NCBI GenBank assembly: GCA_023382975.1
Contig: JAHDXO010000004.1
Location: 98,840 to 162,839, forward strand
Direction of reading: 5' to 3'
Length of the DNA stretch: 64,000 nucleotides
Source of the DNA: Pirellulaceae bacterium
Lineage (GTDB): Bacteria; Planctomycetota; Planctomycetia; Pirellulales; Pirellulaceae
Shown here: in pieces, positions 53,289-62,229 of the stretch
Numbering within the stretch: position 1 is the first letter of the stretch
How the letters are laid out: each line of letters begins with the position of its first letter
Program-made: the position numbers and the translations under genes
Notes under the pieces: generated by a model
What the model saw: the letters and a program-made list of their open reading frames with translations, nothing else
What the model was told of the DNA's origin: nothing
Databases searched by the model: none

Positions 53289-56200
53289 ATGTTCCGGCGT
53301 TGCCTGCGTCATCCCAAGATCCTACTGGCCGTCGCGGCGGCAACAGTGCTCCTGTTGGTAGCAGGCGGTACGTTCGGCTGGATGTACCGGCAGGCGAAGA
53401 AGATGCGAGTCCTGCTAGAGACGGCGGCAGCAGCGGAAGTCGCCGGCGATTGGGCGACCGTCGAGTCGGCGCTGCGACGTTACGCCAGTCTGCACGGGGA
53501 CGACGCAGAAACCTGCCACAGGATCGGGTATGCGATCGAAACGGGGGCCAGCGACGAACAGGATCGGATGCGAGCGATGCCGTTCTACGCCAAAGCCGTC
53601 AGCCTGTCCCCTGCCAACGATTTGGCACGGCTGCGATTTGCCGAGTTGCTGATAAACGACAACCCCGTCGAAGCCGTCACGTCTGCCGAGATCGTCTTGC
53701 AGCGGCAGGCAGGCGATGCGGACGCATTGCGGGTCAAGGCGCTGGGGCTTGCACGCATGTCACCCCGCGATGGCGGAGCGGCGCGGGATCGACTGATCGA
53801 GACGCACCAGGCTTTGAATATGGCGATTCGCTGCCAGCCGGGGCACTTGCGGCTGGCGAGCCAAGTGGCCGAGTTTAACCGTCGAAACGCTGCTGGCTTG
53901 GCTTCGGCACTGGGAAAATCTCCGGCTGACTTCGAAGCCCTTGCCTTGGCGACGCTGGACCGGTTGGTCGAACATTGCGACGACGAGGCCGAAGCTCGAC
54001 TGACGCGGTTGCTGTTTCGACGCCGGCTGGGCACGGTGACTCACGACGACCAGATGATCCGGGAGGATTTGCAGCGACTGGTGACGCTGCGACCGTCGAG
54101 CAACGTGGTCCGCTTGCTGGCTGCCGGCTGGTACTCCAGGCAAGCGTTCCCCGTCGGTCCGCAGAACAGCGGTACAGCGGCGTCGGATCCCGGGGCGGTA
54201 GCCGAAGCCACCGCGCAACTGGAGGCTGCTGTCCAAAACCGTGCGGACGACCCGTTGCCCTATTGGTCGCTGGCACAACTGCATTGGTGGTGCGGGGAAC
54301 GCGAAGCCGCGTTGAAGACGCTCGAGCAGGGGCGTCAGATGGCGGGCGCCGAGAACCTGGTCCTGAACCTGCGGCTCGCCGAACTCCAGTTGGCGGAAGG
54401 CCGGTGGACCGACGCGGAAACAACGCTGCGGGCGTTGGATACGATTGTCGCCGATTTGAAACCGCAGGCTGAAGTCGCAACGGAAAACACTCCCGCGACG
54501 GCGACGATGACGAAGGCCGACCATGCCGGGCCGAACGCGGACTTGCGTCCGATTATCGATCTGCTGTGGGTTCAATGGTGGCTGGCCGCCGAGAATCCAG
54601 CCGCCGACCCCGCGCGCGCTCTGGCGTTGTTGGACCGCCAAGCCGAAGACGGTCTGCGGCCCGGAGTTCGCGGTCTGGCGGTCTATCTCCGTGGTTTCGC
54701 CTTCGCTTCCCTGGGCCGTTGGGATGCCGCCGCCACGGCATTTCTCCGCGCCACGCAAATCACCGATAGCACCGTCTTGCCGCGGTTGGGCGTCGCCCAT
54801 TCCTATTATCGGCTGGGCCGATACCGGGACGCGTCGTCCCAGTACCGCTATGCTCTGACTTGGCTTCAGCAGCGCCCGACTCGAGTGCTGAACGATACGC
54901 AGATCTGGATCCAAGCTGCCCATTGCGCCATTGCGGAACAATCCCAACGGCCGGCTTGGAAGCGAGAGTGGAGGTCCTTTCACGAGGCGGTGGCGCAAGT
55001 TCGCCAGCGTCTGCCGGAATCGCCCATCCCCTTGTTCCTGGAACTCGAAGCCGGACGATGGAATCCGGACGGCAACGTGAGGGCCGATGCCGAGGCCCAG
55101 TTGTCGGCCGCCGAGCAATCATTTGGCGGAGAGGCCGATTTCTGGGCCCTGCTGGGGGCGTATCGCTTGCGGGACGGCGACTTCCACGGAGCGGAGCAAG
55201 CGATTCGGTCTTGGGAACAGAAGACCGGACAGACGGGACACGCTTTCCGCGCCGAACTGGCCCAAGCCCAAGGCGACGCGGATGCCGCCGACCGGTGTTG
55301 GCAGGCGGCGTCGACGGGACGGGCCGTGCATCGGCAGCGCCAGATTCTGACGCGGCGTGTCCAGATTGCCCTGCAATTCGGTCGCCTGGAGCCGGCTCGC
55401 GAACTGCTCACCACATGGCTTTCCGCCCATCCCGACGACACCCTGACACTGTTTGAACTTGCCCAAGTTGCTTGGGCTGCCGGCGACGTGCCGTCGTTGC
55501 AGCGAGCGGCCGACGATTTGCGGCGGCTCGAAGGCGACGCGGGTCACCGCTGGCGGATCGCTCGGACTCAAGCCCTGTTGCTCGCCGCTTCCGGCGGCGC
55601 TGACGCGGGGGCGAACCGTGAATTAGAGCGATCCTGTTCCGACCTGGTTCTGCGATTCCCGGAGGATCGGCAAGTTCGCGTGTTGCAGGCGTTGGTAGCC
55701 GAAGCCACAGATCGGCCGCGTGACGCCGTTCAGGCTTGGCGGCAAGCCATCGCCTTGGGCGAGCAAAGCCCCGGCGTGCTGTTGCGGCTCGCCTCGCTGT
55801 TGCACGGACAAGGCCAGTCGCAGGAAGCGTTGGAAATCTGCCTGACCTTGTCGAGCACCGCGACGGATTACCGCGCCGCGTCGCTGGCGGCTCGCATCCT
55901 GACCACGGCCGTCGTCAGCCCGCAGGATCAGGGGCGTGCCGAGGAGATGTTCCGCACGGCGCTGACCGGAGCGCCGCGTCCGGACCTGCCCCTGCTGCTG
56001 TTGAACCTGGCCGTCCTGCGGGAATACCAGGGGCGGCCCGAGCAGGCCGTCGCGCTGACGCGGCAGGGTTTGCAGTTGCAGCCGCAGGCTGTGGAATTGC
56101 AGAACAACTTGGCGTGGTTCCTGGCCGCGTACCTGAACGATCATGTCGCCGCCCAAGATTTGATTGACCGGGCGATTCAAGCGGCGGGACCGCTGCCGGC

Positions 56201-56552
56201 CTTGCTGGACACCCAAGGCGTGGCACTGCTGGCCGCAGGCCGGACGGCTGACGCGGTCCGGGTGCTGGAATCCAGCACACAAGGCGAATTGGTTTCGGCA
56301 GCACGCTGGTTGCACTTGGCCGAGGCTTACCACCAGTCGGGAAACAAGGACGATGCGATGCGGCGGCTGGAGCTTGCGGAAAAATGCGGAGTCAACGCAC
56401 TGACACCCCGTGATCGGCGGGCCTACCTCCGGCTCAAGGCCCAGTTGTCGCCTCGGCCGGAAATCGCGTCGAACGGCGCTGCCATCTCGGGGAGCGCAAA
56501 CGCTCGAACCGATTCGACGGCAGTGGCGAGCGTATCGGCGGAGGCACCATGA
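53289..56552 (+). CDS. Membrane-anchored TPR-repeat protein of the exosortase operon
   Basis: A 1087-residue protein; GAGGAG seven bases before the ATG at 53289 sets the start. One N-terminal membrane helix (about 11-30) is followed by roughly 20 degenerate tetratricopeptide repeats (for example AVSLSPANDLARLRFAELLI, WATVESALRRYASLHG and NLAWFLAAYLNDHVAAQDLI). The repeats should lie in the periplasm and act as a scaffold. It resembles PrsT-type TPR proteins linked to PEP-CTERM/exosortase systems but uses a membrane anchor rather than an evident lipobox. The stop overlaps the exosortase start (ATGA). Confidence 0.85.
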   Translation: MFRRCLRHPKILLAVAAATVLLLVAGGTFGWMYRQAKKMRVLLETAAAAEVAGDWATVESALRRYASLHGDDAETCHRIGYAIETGASDEQDRMRAMPFYAKAVSLSPANDLARLRFAELLINDNPVEAVTSAEIVLQRQAGDADALRVKALGLARMSPRDGGAARDRLIETHQALNMAIRCQPGHLRLASQVAEFNRRNAAGLASALGKSPADFEALALATLDRLVEHCDDEAEARLTRLLFRRRLGTVTHDDQMIREDLQRLVTLRPSSNVVRLLAAGWYSRQAFPVGPQNSGTAASDPGAVAEATAQLEAAVQNRADDPLPYWSLAQLHWWCGEREAALKTLEQGRQMAGAENLVLNLRLAELQLAEGRWTDAETTLRALDTIVADLKPQAEVATENTPATATMTKADHAGPNADLRPIIDLLWVQWWLAAENPAADPARALALLDRQAEDGLRPGVRGLAVYLRGFAFASLGRWDAAATAFLRATQITDSTVLPRLGVAHSYYRLGRYRDASSQYRYALTWLQQRPTRVLNDTQIWIQAAHCAIAEQSQRPAWKREWRSFHEAVAQVRQRLPESPIPLFLELEAGRWNPDGNVRADAEAQLSAAEQSFGGEADFWALLGAYRLRDGDFHGAEQAIRSWEQKTGQTGHAFRAELAQAQGDADAADRCWQAASTGRAVHRQRQILTRRVQIALQFGRLEPARELLTTWLSAHPDDTLTLFELAQVAWAAGDVPSLQRAADDLRRLEGDAGHRWRIARTQALLLAASGGADAGANRELERSCSDLVLRFPEDRQVRVLQALVAEATDRPRDAVQAWRQAIALGEQSPGVLLRLASLLHGQGQSQEALEICLTLSSTATDYRAASLAARILTTAVVSPQDQGRAEEMFRTALTGAPRPDLPLLLLNLAVLREYQGRPEQAVALTRQGLQLQPQAVELQNNLAWFLAAYLNDHVAAQDLIDRAIQAAGPLPALLDTQGVALLAAGRTADAVRVLESSTQGELVSAARWLHLAEAYHQSGNKDDAMRRLELAEKCGVNALTPRDRRAYLRLKAQLSPRPEIASNGAAISGSANARTDSTAVASVSAEAP

Positions 56553-58057
56553 GACGCAACCAGCTCCTGGCGACCGATCTCCTGGCCGCAACGGTCTTGG
56601 CCGGAATAGCACTGCTCGTGTTCGGCGAGTCCTACCGCCGCGGTGTCGACCTGGGCACGCTGGGGCTGGGAGCCGGCGCGTTGGGACTGTTCGTGATGCT
56701 GGGCAGTCCGTGGCGGTTGTTGCCGATGCGCAGACCGGACAGCTTTCGGTTCCTGGCGTTGGGTGCTGTCGGCTTGGTGGTGGGTTTGGTCTCCGATCTC
56801 TTGCTGCCGGTCGCGTTCGCCTGGACGACCCTCCTGTGGGCGTGGCTGCGTGGTCGTTTGGCCGACGAGACGCGGACGCAGGTCCGCCGCCTGCTGTGGT
56901 TGACGCTGTTTGTCTTTCCCTGGGCGGATCTGGATATCAAGCCCATTCACTGGGCGATGCGGATCAGTGCGGCGAGTGTCTCGCAACGCGTGTTGACTTG
57001 GGGCGGCCTGCCCACGACTCGCGAGGGCACGGTGCTGTGTGTCGCGGGACAAACCGTGGAAATCAGCGAAGACTGTGCCGGCGGCGAGACCTTGCACGCC
57101 ATGCTGGTCGTGGGCCTCGCTGCCGCCTGTGTCTATCTGGACCGTCGCCGGCCGATCGCGCCGTGGCTGCCGGTGCTGGGCGGGTTCGCCTGGCTGGCCA
57201 ACACGGTCCGCGTCCTGCTGATCTGTGCGGCGGCCGGCCGCTTTCCGGGCTCGCCGTACGTCGCCTGGGTACATGATGCCGGCGGGTGGCTGGTTGTGGC
57301 ATTGATGACAGGTCTGTGCGTCGGCTGTTTCGCCGCTTGGAACCGCTTCTGCGGAACGGATCGCTGCAGCCCTCGCCGCCAAACGTCCGAGTTCAGCGGG
57401 GCAAGCCGTGGGCTCACGGACCCGATCGCGACGCTCGAGGGCTCACCCCTGTACCAGCTCAGAATCCGGGACGGGCTACGGCCGGAAGGAAGGTTGGTCC
57501 GGATCGTTCTGTGGAGCCTGCTGGCGGTTTGCGTGACGATGGGTGGCCTCTGGCCCATGGTTCCGCTGCCCGATGCCCGGGGACGATTTCAGCGGATGCC
57601 CACCGTCGTCGATGGCGAGCCCAGTCGGGAAATCACGCCGACGGAATCCGAGATTCGCTGGCTGGGCGAGGCGCAGGCCGTCAAGCGTGTGTACCGCCTT
57701 GGTGGCCGTGAGTTCCTGGTGACCGCGATCGATGGCACCCGCAACCGTCGAGCTGTACACGACCCGATGTACTGCTGGACTGTAACCGAGGCGACCGAAC
57801 AGCCCTTGCCAGGGGGCAGCGGAACGGTGCTTAGAGTGGTCGCGGACGGGATCGAGAAGGAGGTCCTGTTTTGGTTCAGCGACGGCGTCCACAAACATGC
57901 TTCCCCGGCACGCTACTTGCTTCAGGCGAGTTGCCGTCGAGCGACGCTGGGCTGGTGGGCAGACGAACCGTTGTTGGTGCTCGTCGAGCCCCTGGAGCCG
58001 GCTCCTGTGAATTGGTTTCGTGTCACCGATGAACTTCCTTGGTTGATGAATTTGTGA
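56549..58057 (+). CDS. xrtU: Exosortase with fused EpsI-like domain (XrtU-like)
   Basis: A 502-residue inner-membrane protein; GGAGG before the ATG and the overlap with the TPR gene support the start. The N-terminal ~265 residues have seven or eight membrane helices and the exosortase triad: Cys176 (EDCAGGETL), Arg221 (NTVRVLL) and His242 (WVHDAGG). After a further helix (about 318-337), the C-terminal part resembles the exosortase-associated EpsI domain, with HDPMYCW at 404-410. Exosortases cut C-terminal PEP-CTERM tails and pass the protein on for surface attachment. The EDCAGGE motif and fusion fit the planctomycete XrtU type; the exact class should be treated as likely. Confidence 0.88.
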   Translation: MRRNQLLATDLLAATVLAGIALLVFGESYRRGVDLGTLGLGAGALGLFVMLGSPWRLLPMRRPDSFRFLALGAVGLVVGLVSDLLLPVAFAWTTLLWAWLRGRLADETRTQVRRLLWLTLFVFPWADLDIKPIHWAMRISAASVSQRVLTWGGLPTTREGTVLCVAGQTVEISEDCAGGETLHAMLVVGLAAACVYLDRRRPIAPWLPVLGGFAWLANTVRVLLICAAAGRFPGSPYVAWVHDAGGWLVVALMTGLCVGCFAAWNRFCGTDRCSPRRQTSEFSGASRGLTDPIATLEGSPLYQLRIRDGLRPEGRLVRIVLWSLLAVCVTMGGLWPMVPLPDARGRFQRMPTVVDGEPSREITPTESEIRWLGEAQAVKRVYRLGGREFLVTAIDGTRNRRAVHDPMYCWTVTEATEQPLPGGSGTVLRVVADGIEKEVLFWFSDGVHKHASPARYLLQASCRRATLGWWADEPLLVLVEPLEPAPVNWFRVTDELPWLMNL

Positions 58058-58083
58058 GTCTTGATATCGTGAGGATCACTTCG

Positions 58084-59391
58084 ATGTCCGTGTTTCGCTG
58101 GTTCGTTCTGGCCTATTGCGTTTGGCAGGCAAACGATCTGTGGGGAACGTGGCAGGGAAACTCGCCGGAATCGTGGGGCTGGCTGATGTTCGGCCTGTGG
58201 CTCGTCCCCGCACTGCGGGCGGCGATCCGCGACGCAAGCCACAACCGGCCGCAGGAGCAATTGCTGGGTGCGGCCATGGTCCTGGCACTGGTCGGCCAGA
58301 TGACGTGGCTGAACTGCCTGCAGCATTTCGCGTTGGCCTTGGCCATCGCAGGCTGGCGGCAGCCGTGGCCGGGTCAGCGCGTCTGGCTGGCGGCGAGCGT
58401 GCTGTGGATGCCTGCCTGTGGTTGGCTTGTCGACGGGACGGCGGCGGGCTGGGAAACGGCGCTGCGTTTGGGCGGCCTCGCGGCGATTGCGGTCGGATTG
58501 CCGGGCTTTCGGCAGCGGCCGTATCGAGTGGCATGGACGTTCGCACTGCTGCTGTTGACCTCGACGGTGACTCGGGCGGACACGTTCACGTACTCGCCCA
58601 TCCAGTCGGCGGCGCGGCCGTTCAATCTGAAAATCGTGGATCAAGTGGCCTTGGCCGGCAGCGATGCCGCATCCGCCGATTTTTCCAAGAACACACTGCC
58701 GACCATGCAGCGGCTGATCGACCAGAACCTGAGCGAGCGTGTGGCGATTACGGATCGGGGTCAGATGGGAAGCCTGATCGCCCTGGATCCCAATGCGTTG
58801 CGGTTGTCGGTGGCAGCCGATGTGCGCGTGTATTTCGTAGGCGAAGGCGCGGCCTATCACAACTCGCTGGGCTTCAACACCGGAGGCGGTGGCATCGATA
58901 CCGGTGATCCGCTGTTGATCTTCCCCGACGCTTCCAGTCCCGTTACGTACCTCTCTTCGGGAGCCGAGCCGCGGACTAGGTCCACCCCCCTATTTCCCGG
59001 CGATTTTGTGGAACTAGGCAGCTTCGATGCCGGCACGCAACTGGACTTCTTCTTGATCGCCAACGGAGCCAACGGTGGTCGGAATATCTTCTCGACGGAT
59101 AGCCGCGTGAACTCGGACGGAATCGACCACGTGGTCGCTTTCGCCCAGGTGCAGAGCCCCTACGTGCTGATCGGTTTCGAAGACATGGTGGGCGGCGGCG
59201 ACCGCGACTACAACGACTTGCTGTTCGCCGTGTATTTCGGCGAGCAGAACGTCAACACGCTGATCCGCACGGCCGCGCTGCACGGCGTGCCCGCCCCCGA
59301 GCCGGGCTTCCTCTGGTTGATCGTCGCCGCCTTCAGCGGCTGGCTGATTCGAACTCGCCGTCGACTCGCTCTGTCTCGCCAGGGACGGTAA
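58084..59391 (+). CDS. Multi-pass membrane domain fused to DUF4114 and a PEP-CTERM tail
   Basis: A 435-residue protein. The ATG at 58084 has GAGG nine bases upstream; an earlier ATG at 58039 lies inside the exosortase gene. Residues 1-150 form about five membrane helices. A hydrophobic segment like a signal peptide (WTFALLLLTSTVTRADTF) follows. Residues about 170-400 form a soluble domain ending in the DUF4114 hallmark IGFEDMVGGGDRDYNDLLFAV. The C-terminus has PAPEPG, a membrane helix and RTRRR, a PEP-CTERM sorting signal. It is probably a substrate of the adjacent exosortase; joining it to an accessory-like membrane domain is unusual. Confidence 0.85.
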   Translation: MSVFRWFVLAYCVWQANDLWGTWQGNSPESWGWLMFGLWLVPALRAAIRDASHNRPQEQLLGAAMVLALVGQMTWLNCLQHFALALAIAGWRQPWPGQRVWLAASVLWMPACGWLVDGTAAGWETALRLGGLAAIAVGLPGFRQRPYRVAWTFALLLLTSTVTRADTFTYSPIQSAARPFNLKIVDQVALAGSDAASADFSKNTLPTMQRLIDQNLSERVAITDRGQMGSLIALDPNALRLSVAADVRVYFVGEGAAYHNSLGFNTGGGGIDTGDPLLIFPDASSPVTYLSSGAEPRTRSTPLFPGDFVELGSFDAGTQLDFFLIANGANGGRNIFSTDSRVNSDGIDHVVAFAQVQSPYVLIGFEDMVGGGDRDYNDLLFAVYFGEQNVNTLIRTAALHGVPAPEPGFLWLIVAAFSGWLIRTRRRLALSRQGR

Positions 59392-59617
59392 CTCTTCCCG
59401 TCCTTTCTTACCGAGGACGGTCGTTTCCGGGGTCCGCACCGCAATCGTGGTCGCGGTTCCGTTCCGGCTTCTCGGATTGCCCACGTCTGTCGGCAACATC
59501 GCGTCCGCACACGCGACGTCGGAATGCCGCAAGATTCAAGCAGTTCGCCCCGTTTGCGCGTACTGCGGCGTGGGCCGAGTCAATTCAGTTCGGCAAAGAT
59601 CCTTATGATCCGCGTCA

Positions 59618-59632
59618 CGGCACGGAGTTTGC
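59618..59632 (+). promoter_or_regulatory. Sigma-54-type promoter for the DUF4954 gene
   Basis: CGGCACGGAGTTTGC followed by TTTTT. GG and GC are ten bases apart; only the leading base (C for T) differs from TGGCACG-N4-TTGC. The predicted start near 59644 leaves about 38 bases before the TTG start at 59682. The rest of the 290-bp gap (59392-59681) holds no gene. Confidence 0.65.
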
Positions 59633-59681
59633 TTTTTCGTCTTGCGACTCGAACATTTTCTTTACCGAAGGAGACCTCGCC

Positions 59682-61766
59682 TTGCTGACCACAACCGCTA
59701 CCGCTTTCACTTCATCCATCTCGGTCGACAGTTCCGCTTTGCCGGTCGCGGTGTCCCGCATCGAGCGATCACCGGCGACGCATCGCGTGCTGCGTCCGGC
59801 GGAGATCGCTCAACTGACACGCCAGGGCTGCGAGGCCGAGGACTGGAATCGCGTCCGCATCGCCCCCGGTTGCCAACTGTCCCGGATTCGATTCGTGACG
59901 TTCGTGGGCGACGTCCGGCTGGGAAGCTGTCGCGGACAGCGGGAACTGCCGGGCGGATTGCGTCAACCGACCGGCGTGTGGCAGGCCACGTTGCAGGATT
60001 GCACGTTGGGCGACGAAGTCCTGATCCGCAACGTCCGTCAGGGCATCGCGGGTTACGACATCGAGGACCGTGCGGTGATCTGCGACGTGGGCAGCCTGAC
60101 CGTGGACGGCCCGACGGCGTTCGGCAACGGGCAGGAAGTCCACGTGCTCCGCGAGGACGGCCTGCTGCCCGTGACGATCTACGATCATCTGACCAGCAAC
60201 ATCGCCGCCCTGCTGACCGCTACGGGACAGGGCGGTCCGGCGCGAACTCGCATTCAGCAGTTGATCGAGAGCTATGTCGCGGGAGTCCAAGCCGAGCGTG
60301 GCCGCGTCGGCCGGGATGCGGTGATCCAGGGCTGTGGCAGTTTGCAGAACGTCTTGATCGGACCAGCCGCCCGCGTGTTGGGGGCCGCCCGCCTGAGCAA
60401 CGTCTCGCTGAACAGCACCGCCGACAGCCCGGTCGAGATCGGCTCGGACGTGATCTTGACGGACAGCATCGTCTCGTCCGGCACGACGGTCGACAGCGGG
60501 GCCATCGTCTCGCGCTGCTTCCTGGGTCAGGGCGTGCGGATGGGCAAGCACTATTCGGCCACCGACTCGCTGTTCTTCGCCAATGCCGAGGCGTTTCACG
60601 GCGAGGCATGTTCGCTGCTGGCCGGTCCGTACACCGTCACTCATCACAAGTCGACGCTGTTGATCGCCGTGCAGACGTCGTTCTTCAACGCCGGCGCGGG
60701 GACAAACCAGTGCAATCATGCCTACAAGACGGGCCCCGCGCACTACGGCGTGTTCGAACGCGGTTGCAAGACGGGCGGCTCGAGTTGTGTGTCCTGGCCC
60801 GCCAACGTCGGGGCCTTCAGCACGTTGCTCGGCAAGCACCGCAGCGGCTTCGACACTCGCGACTTTCCGTTTTCGTTCGTGGTCGAAAGCCAAGGGGAAA
60901 CCCGCCTGATCCCCGGGCATAACCTGCTCGGTGTCGGTCTGTGGCGTGACGTACGGAAGTGGCAGGCGCGCGACCGGCGGGCCCAGTCGGGCCGCTTGGA
61001 CCTGCTGCACCAACAGGCGTTATCGCCGTGGACAGTCCAGCGGATGTTGCGAGGCCGCAACCTACTGGAGCACCTGGGGCAAGACTCCGCAGCGAACACC
61101 GGCTGGATCGAGTTCGCCGGAGCACGAATCAAACGTAAGGACGTCCAACGGGGTTGCGAACTGTACCGCCGCGCCATCCGCCGCTACTTGACCGAACAGA
61201 TCGTACAGTGGCTCGAATCACAGCTCGCCTCCGGCCAGCCGCTACACGCCATTGCTGCCAGCGACATATCCAACGAGGATTCGGCCCCGTGGAGCGACGT
61301 CGGCGGCTGCTTTGTCGCTGCCCCGCGGCTGTCGCAGTTTCTCGCTGACCTGTCGGCAGGTCGAGTGGGGAGCACCGACGATCTGCAAGCCTCACTGGTC
61401 GACATGTGGCAGGCGTTCGAGCGCGACGAATGGCAGTGGGCCCTTCAGACGTGGCTGGACGAAACCGGCAAGGCCGGCTCCCAGATCACCGTCGCCGATC
61501 TGATCGATGCGGTCCGGCAGTGGCGCGCCGAGGCGACTTGGCTGACCCAATCGGCATTGGACGACGGCCAGGACGACTTGGGCGCGGCCGGGATGTGGGA
61601 CGTGGACCGCCGCTCGTTCAGCAAGATCGGCGAGGAGCCATCCCCTGCGCCGGCCGATCCGTCGCCGGTCGTGACGGCACTGCAGAAGGAACTCGCTGCC
61701 ATCGAAAGCCGCGCGTCGGCCCTGCTGGCGGCCCTGGAGCAGCAACCGCTGGCCGCGGCCGCTTGA
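59682..61766 (+). CDS. DUF4954 left-handed beta-helix protein
   Basis: A 694-residue protein. The TTG at 59682 is used because GAAGGAG lies eight bases upstream. The sequence matches what I know of the DUF4954 family: LRPAEIAQLTRQGCEAEDW, CTLGDEVLIRNV, AFGNGQEVHVL, GPYTVTHHKSTLLIA, TNQCNHAYKTGP and WPANVGAFSTLLGKH. Hexapeptide-like turns indicate a left-handed parallel beta-helix as in sugar acyl- or nucleotidyltransferases. No signal peptide is clear. Its place in the polysaccharide locus suggests a role in sugar modification or precursor supply; the reaction is unknown. The last ~150 residues are less conserved and partly coiled. Confidence 0.8.
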   Translation: MLTTTATAFTSSISVDSSALPVAVSRIERSPATHRVLRPAEIAQLTRQGCEAEDWNRVRIAPGCQLSRIRFVTFVGDVRLGSCRGQRELPGGLRQPTGVWQATLQDCTLGDEVLIRNVRQGIAGYDIEDRAVICDVGSLTVDGPTAFGNGQEVHVLREDGLLPVTIYDHLTSNIAALLTATGQGGPARTRIQQLIESYVAGVQAERGRVGRDAVIQGCGSLQNVLIGPAARVLGAARLSNVSLNSTADSPVEIGSDVILTDSIVSSGTTVDSGAIVSRCFLGQGVRMGKHYSATDSLFFANAEAFHGEACSLLAGPYTVTHHKSTLLIAVQTSFFNAGAGTNQCNHAYKTGPAHYGVFERGCKTGGSSCVSWPANVGAFSTLLGKHRSGFDTRDFPFSFVVESQGETRLIPGHNLLGVGLWRDVRKWQARDRRAQSGRLDLLHQQALSPWTVQRMLRGRNLLEHLGQDSAANTGWIEFAGARIKRKDVQRGCELYRRAIRRYLTEQIVQWLESQLASGQPLHAIAASDISNEDSAPWSDVGGCFVAAPRLSQFLADLSAGRVGSTDDLQASLVDMWQAFERDEWQWALQTWLDETGKAGSQITVADLIDAVRQWRAEATWLTQSALDDGQDDLGAAGMWDVDRRSFSKIGEEPSPAPADPSPVVTALQKELAAIESRASALLAALEQQPLAAAA

Positions 61767-61829
61767 AACATCGCAGCCAACAAGCCAGGTCAGTGGAAAC
61801 GATGAGTGGAATCCATGTGCCGAATCATC

Positions 61830-61937
61830 GGTTAGCATCGTTCGAGAAATAACTGTCCAGTGCTTATTGCTGATCATCCCACGGAGTGTGATGGCTACAT
61901 TGACGAGGCGACAGTTGTTTCTCGAACGATGCTTACC
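61830..61937. repeat. Intergenic element with long imperfect inverted ends
   Basis: Bases 61830-61857 and 61910-61937 are inverted copies of 28 bp differing at two positions (core GCATCGTTCGAGAAA and TTTCTCGAACGATGC). The 52-base centre has no open frame. The 108-bp unit could be a miniature transposable element or the terminator region behind the DUF4954 gene. It lies 196 bases before the sigma-54-like site of the epimerase gene. The rest of 61767-62229 holds no other gene. Confidence 0.65.
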
Positions 61938-62132
61938 TCGGCGATCAGGACGCCACGCCCATGCTCGTGCGAGAAATGGGGAGTCACCGCGACCTGAGAC
62001 AGTAAAACCTTCCGTCGTTTCTTACCGGGCACCCTCTTTCCGTCGCATCGAGGCCTTAGCGTTTCCAAAGGGCAAGGTCGTCCAAGGCTTCCCTGCCCGC
62101 CAATCCTTTGACTTTCATCCTTTTCGTCCCCT

Positions 62133-62147
62133 TGGCACGAGGTTTGC
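62133..62147 (+). promoter_or_regulatory. Sigma-54-type promoter for nucleotide-sugar genes
   Basis: TGGCACGAGGTTTGC is a complete match to TGGCACG-N4-TTGC. The predicted start near 62159 leaves a leader of about 70 bases before the ATG at 62230. This is the best-matching site on the plus strand. Confidence 0.75.
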
Positions 62148-62229
62148 CTTTCCTGGCAGGCAAAGTCGGTGAGTCTGGTTCGCCAGGTGGGCGACGACCA
62201 CAGAAAACGAAACGCCAGAAGGAGAGATC

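Noticed and set aside
59642..60922. Plus-strand open frame overlapping the DUF4954 gene
   Set aside because: Arg/Gly-rich product in a shifted frame; the DUF4954 frame carries the conserved blocks.
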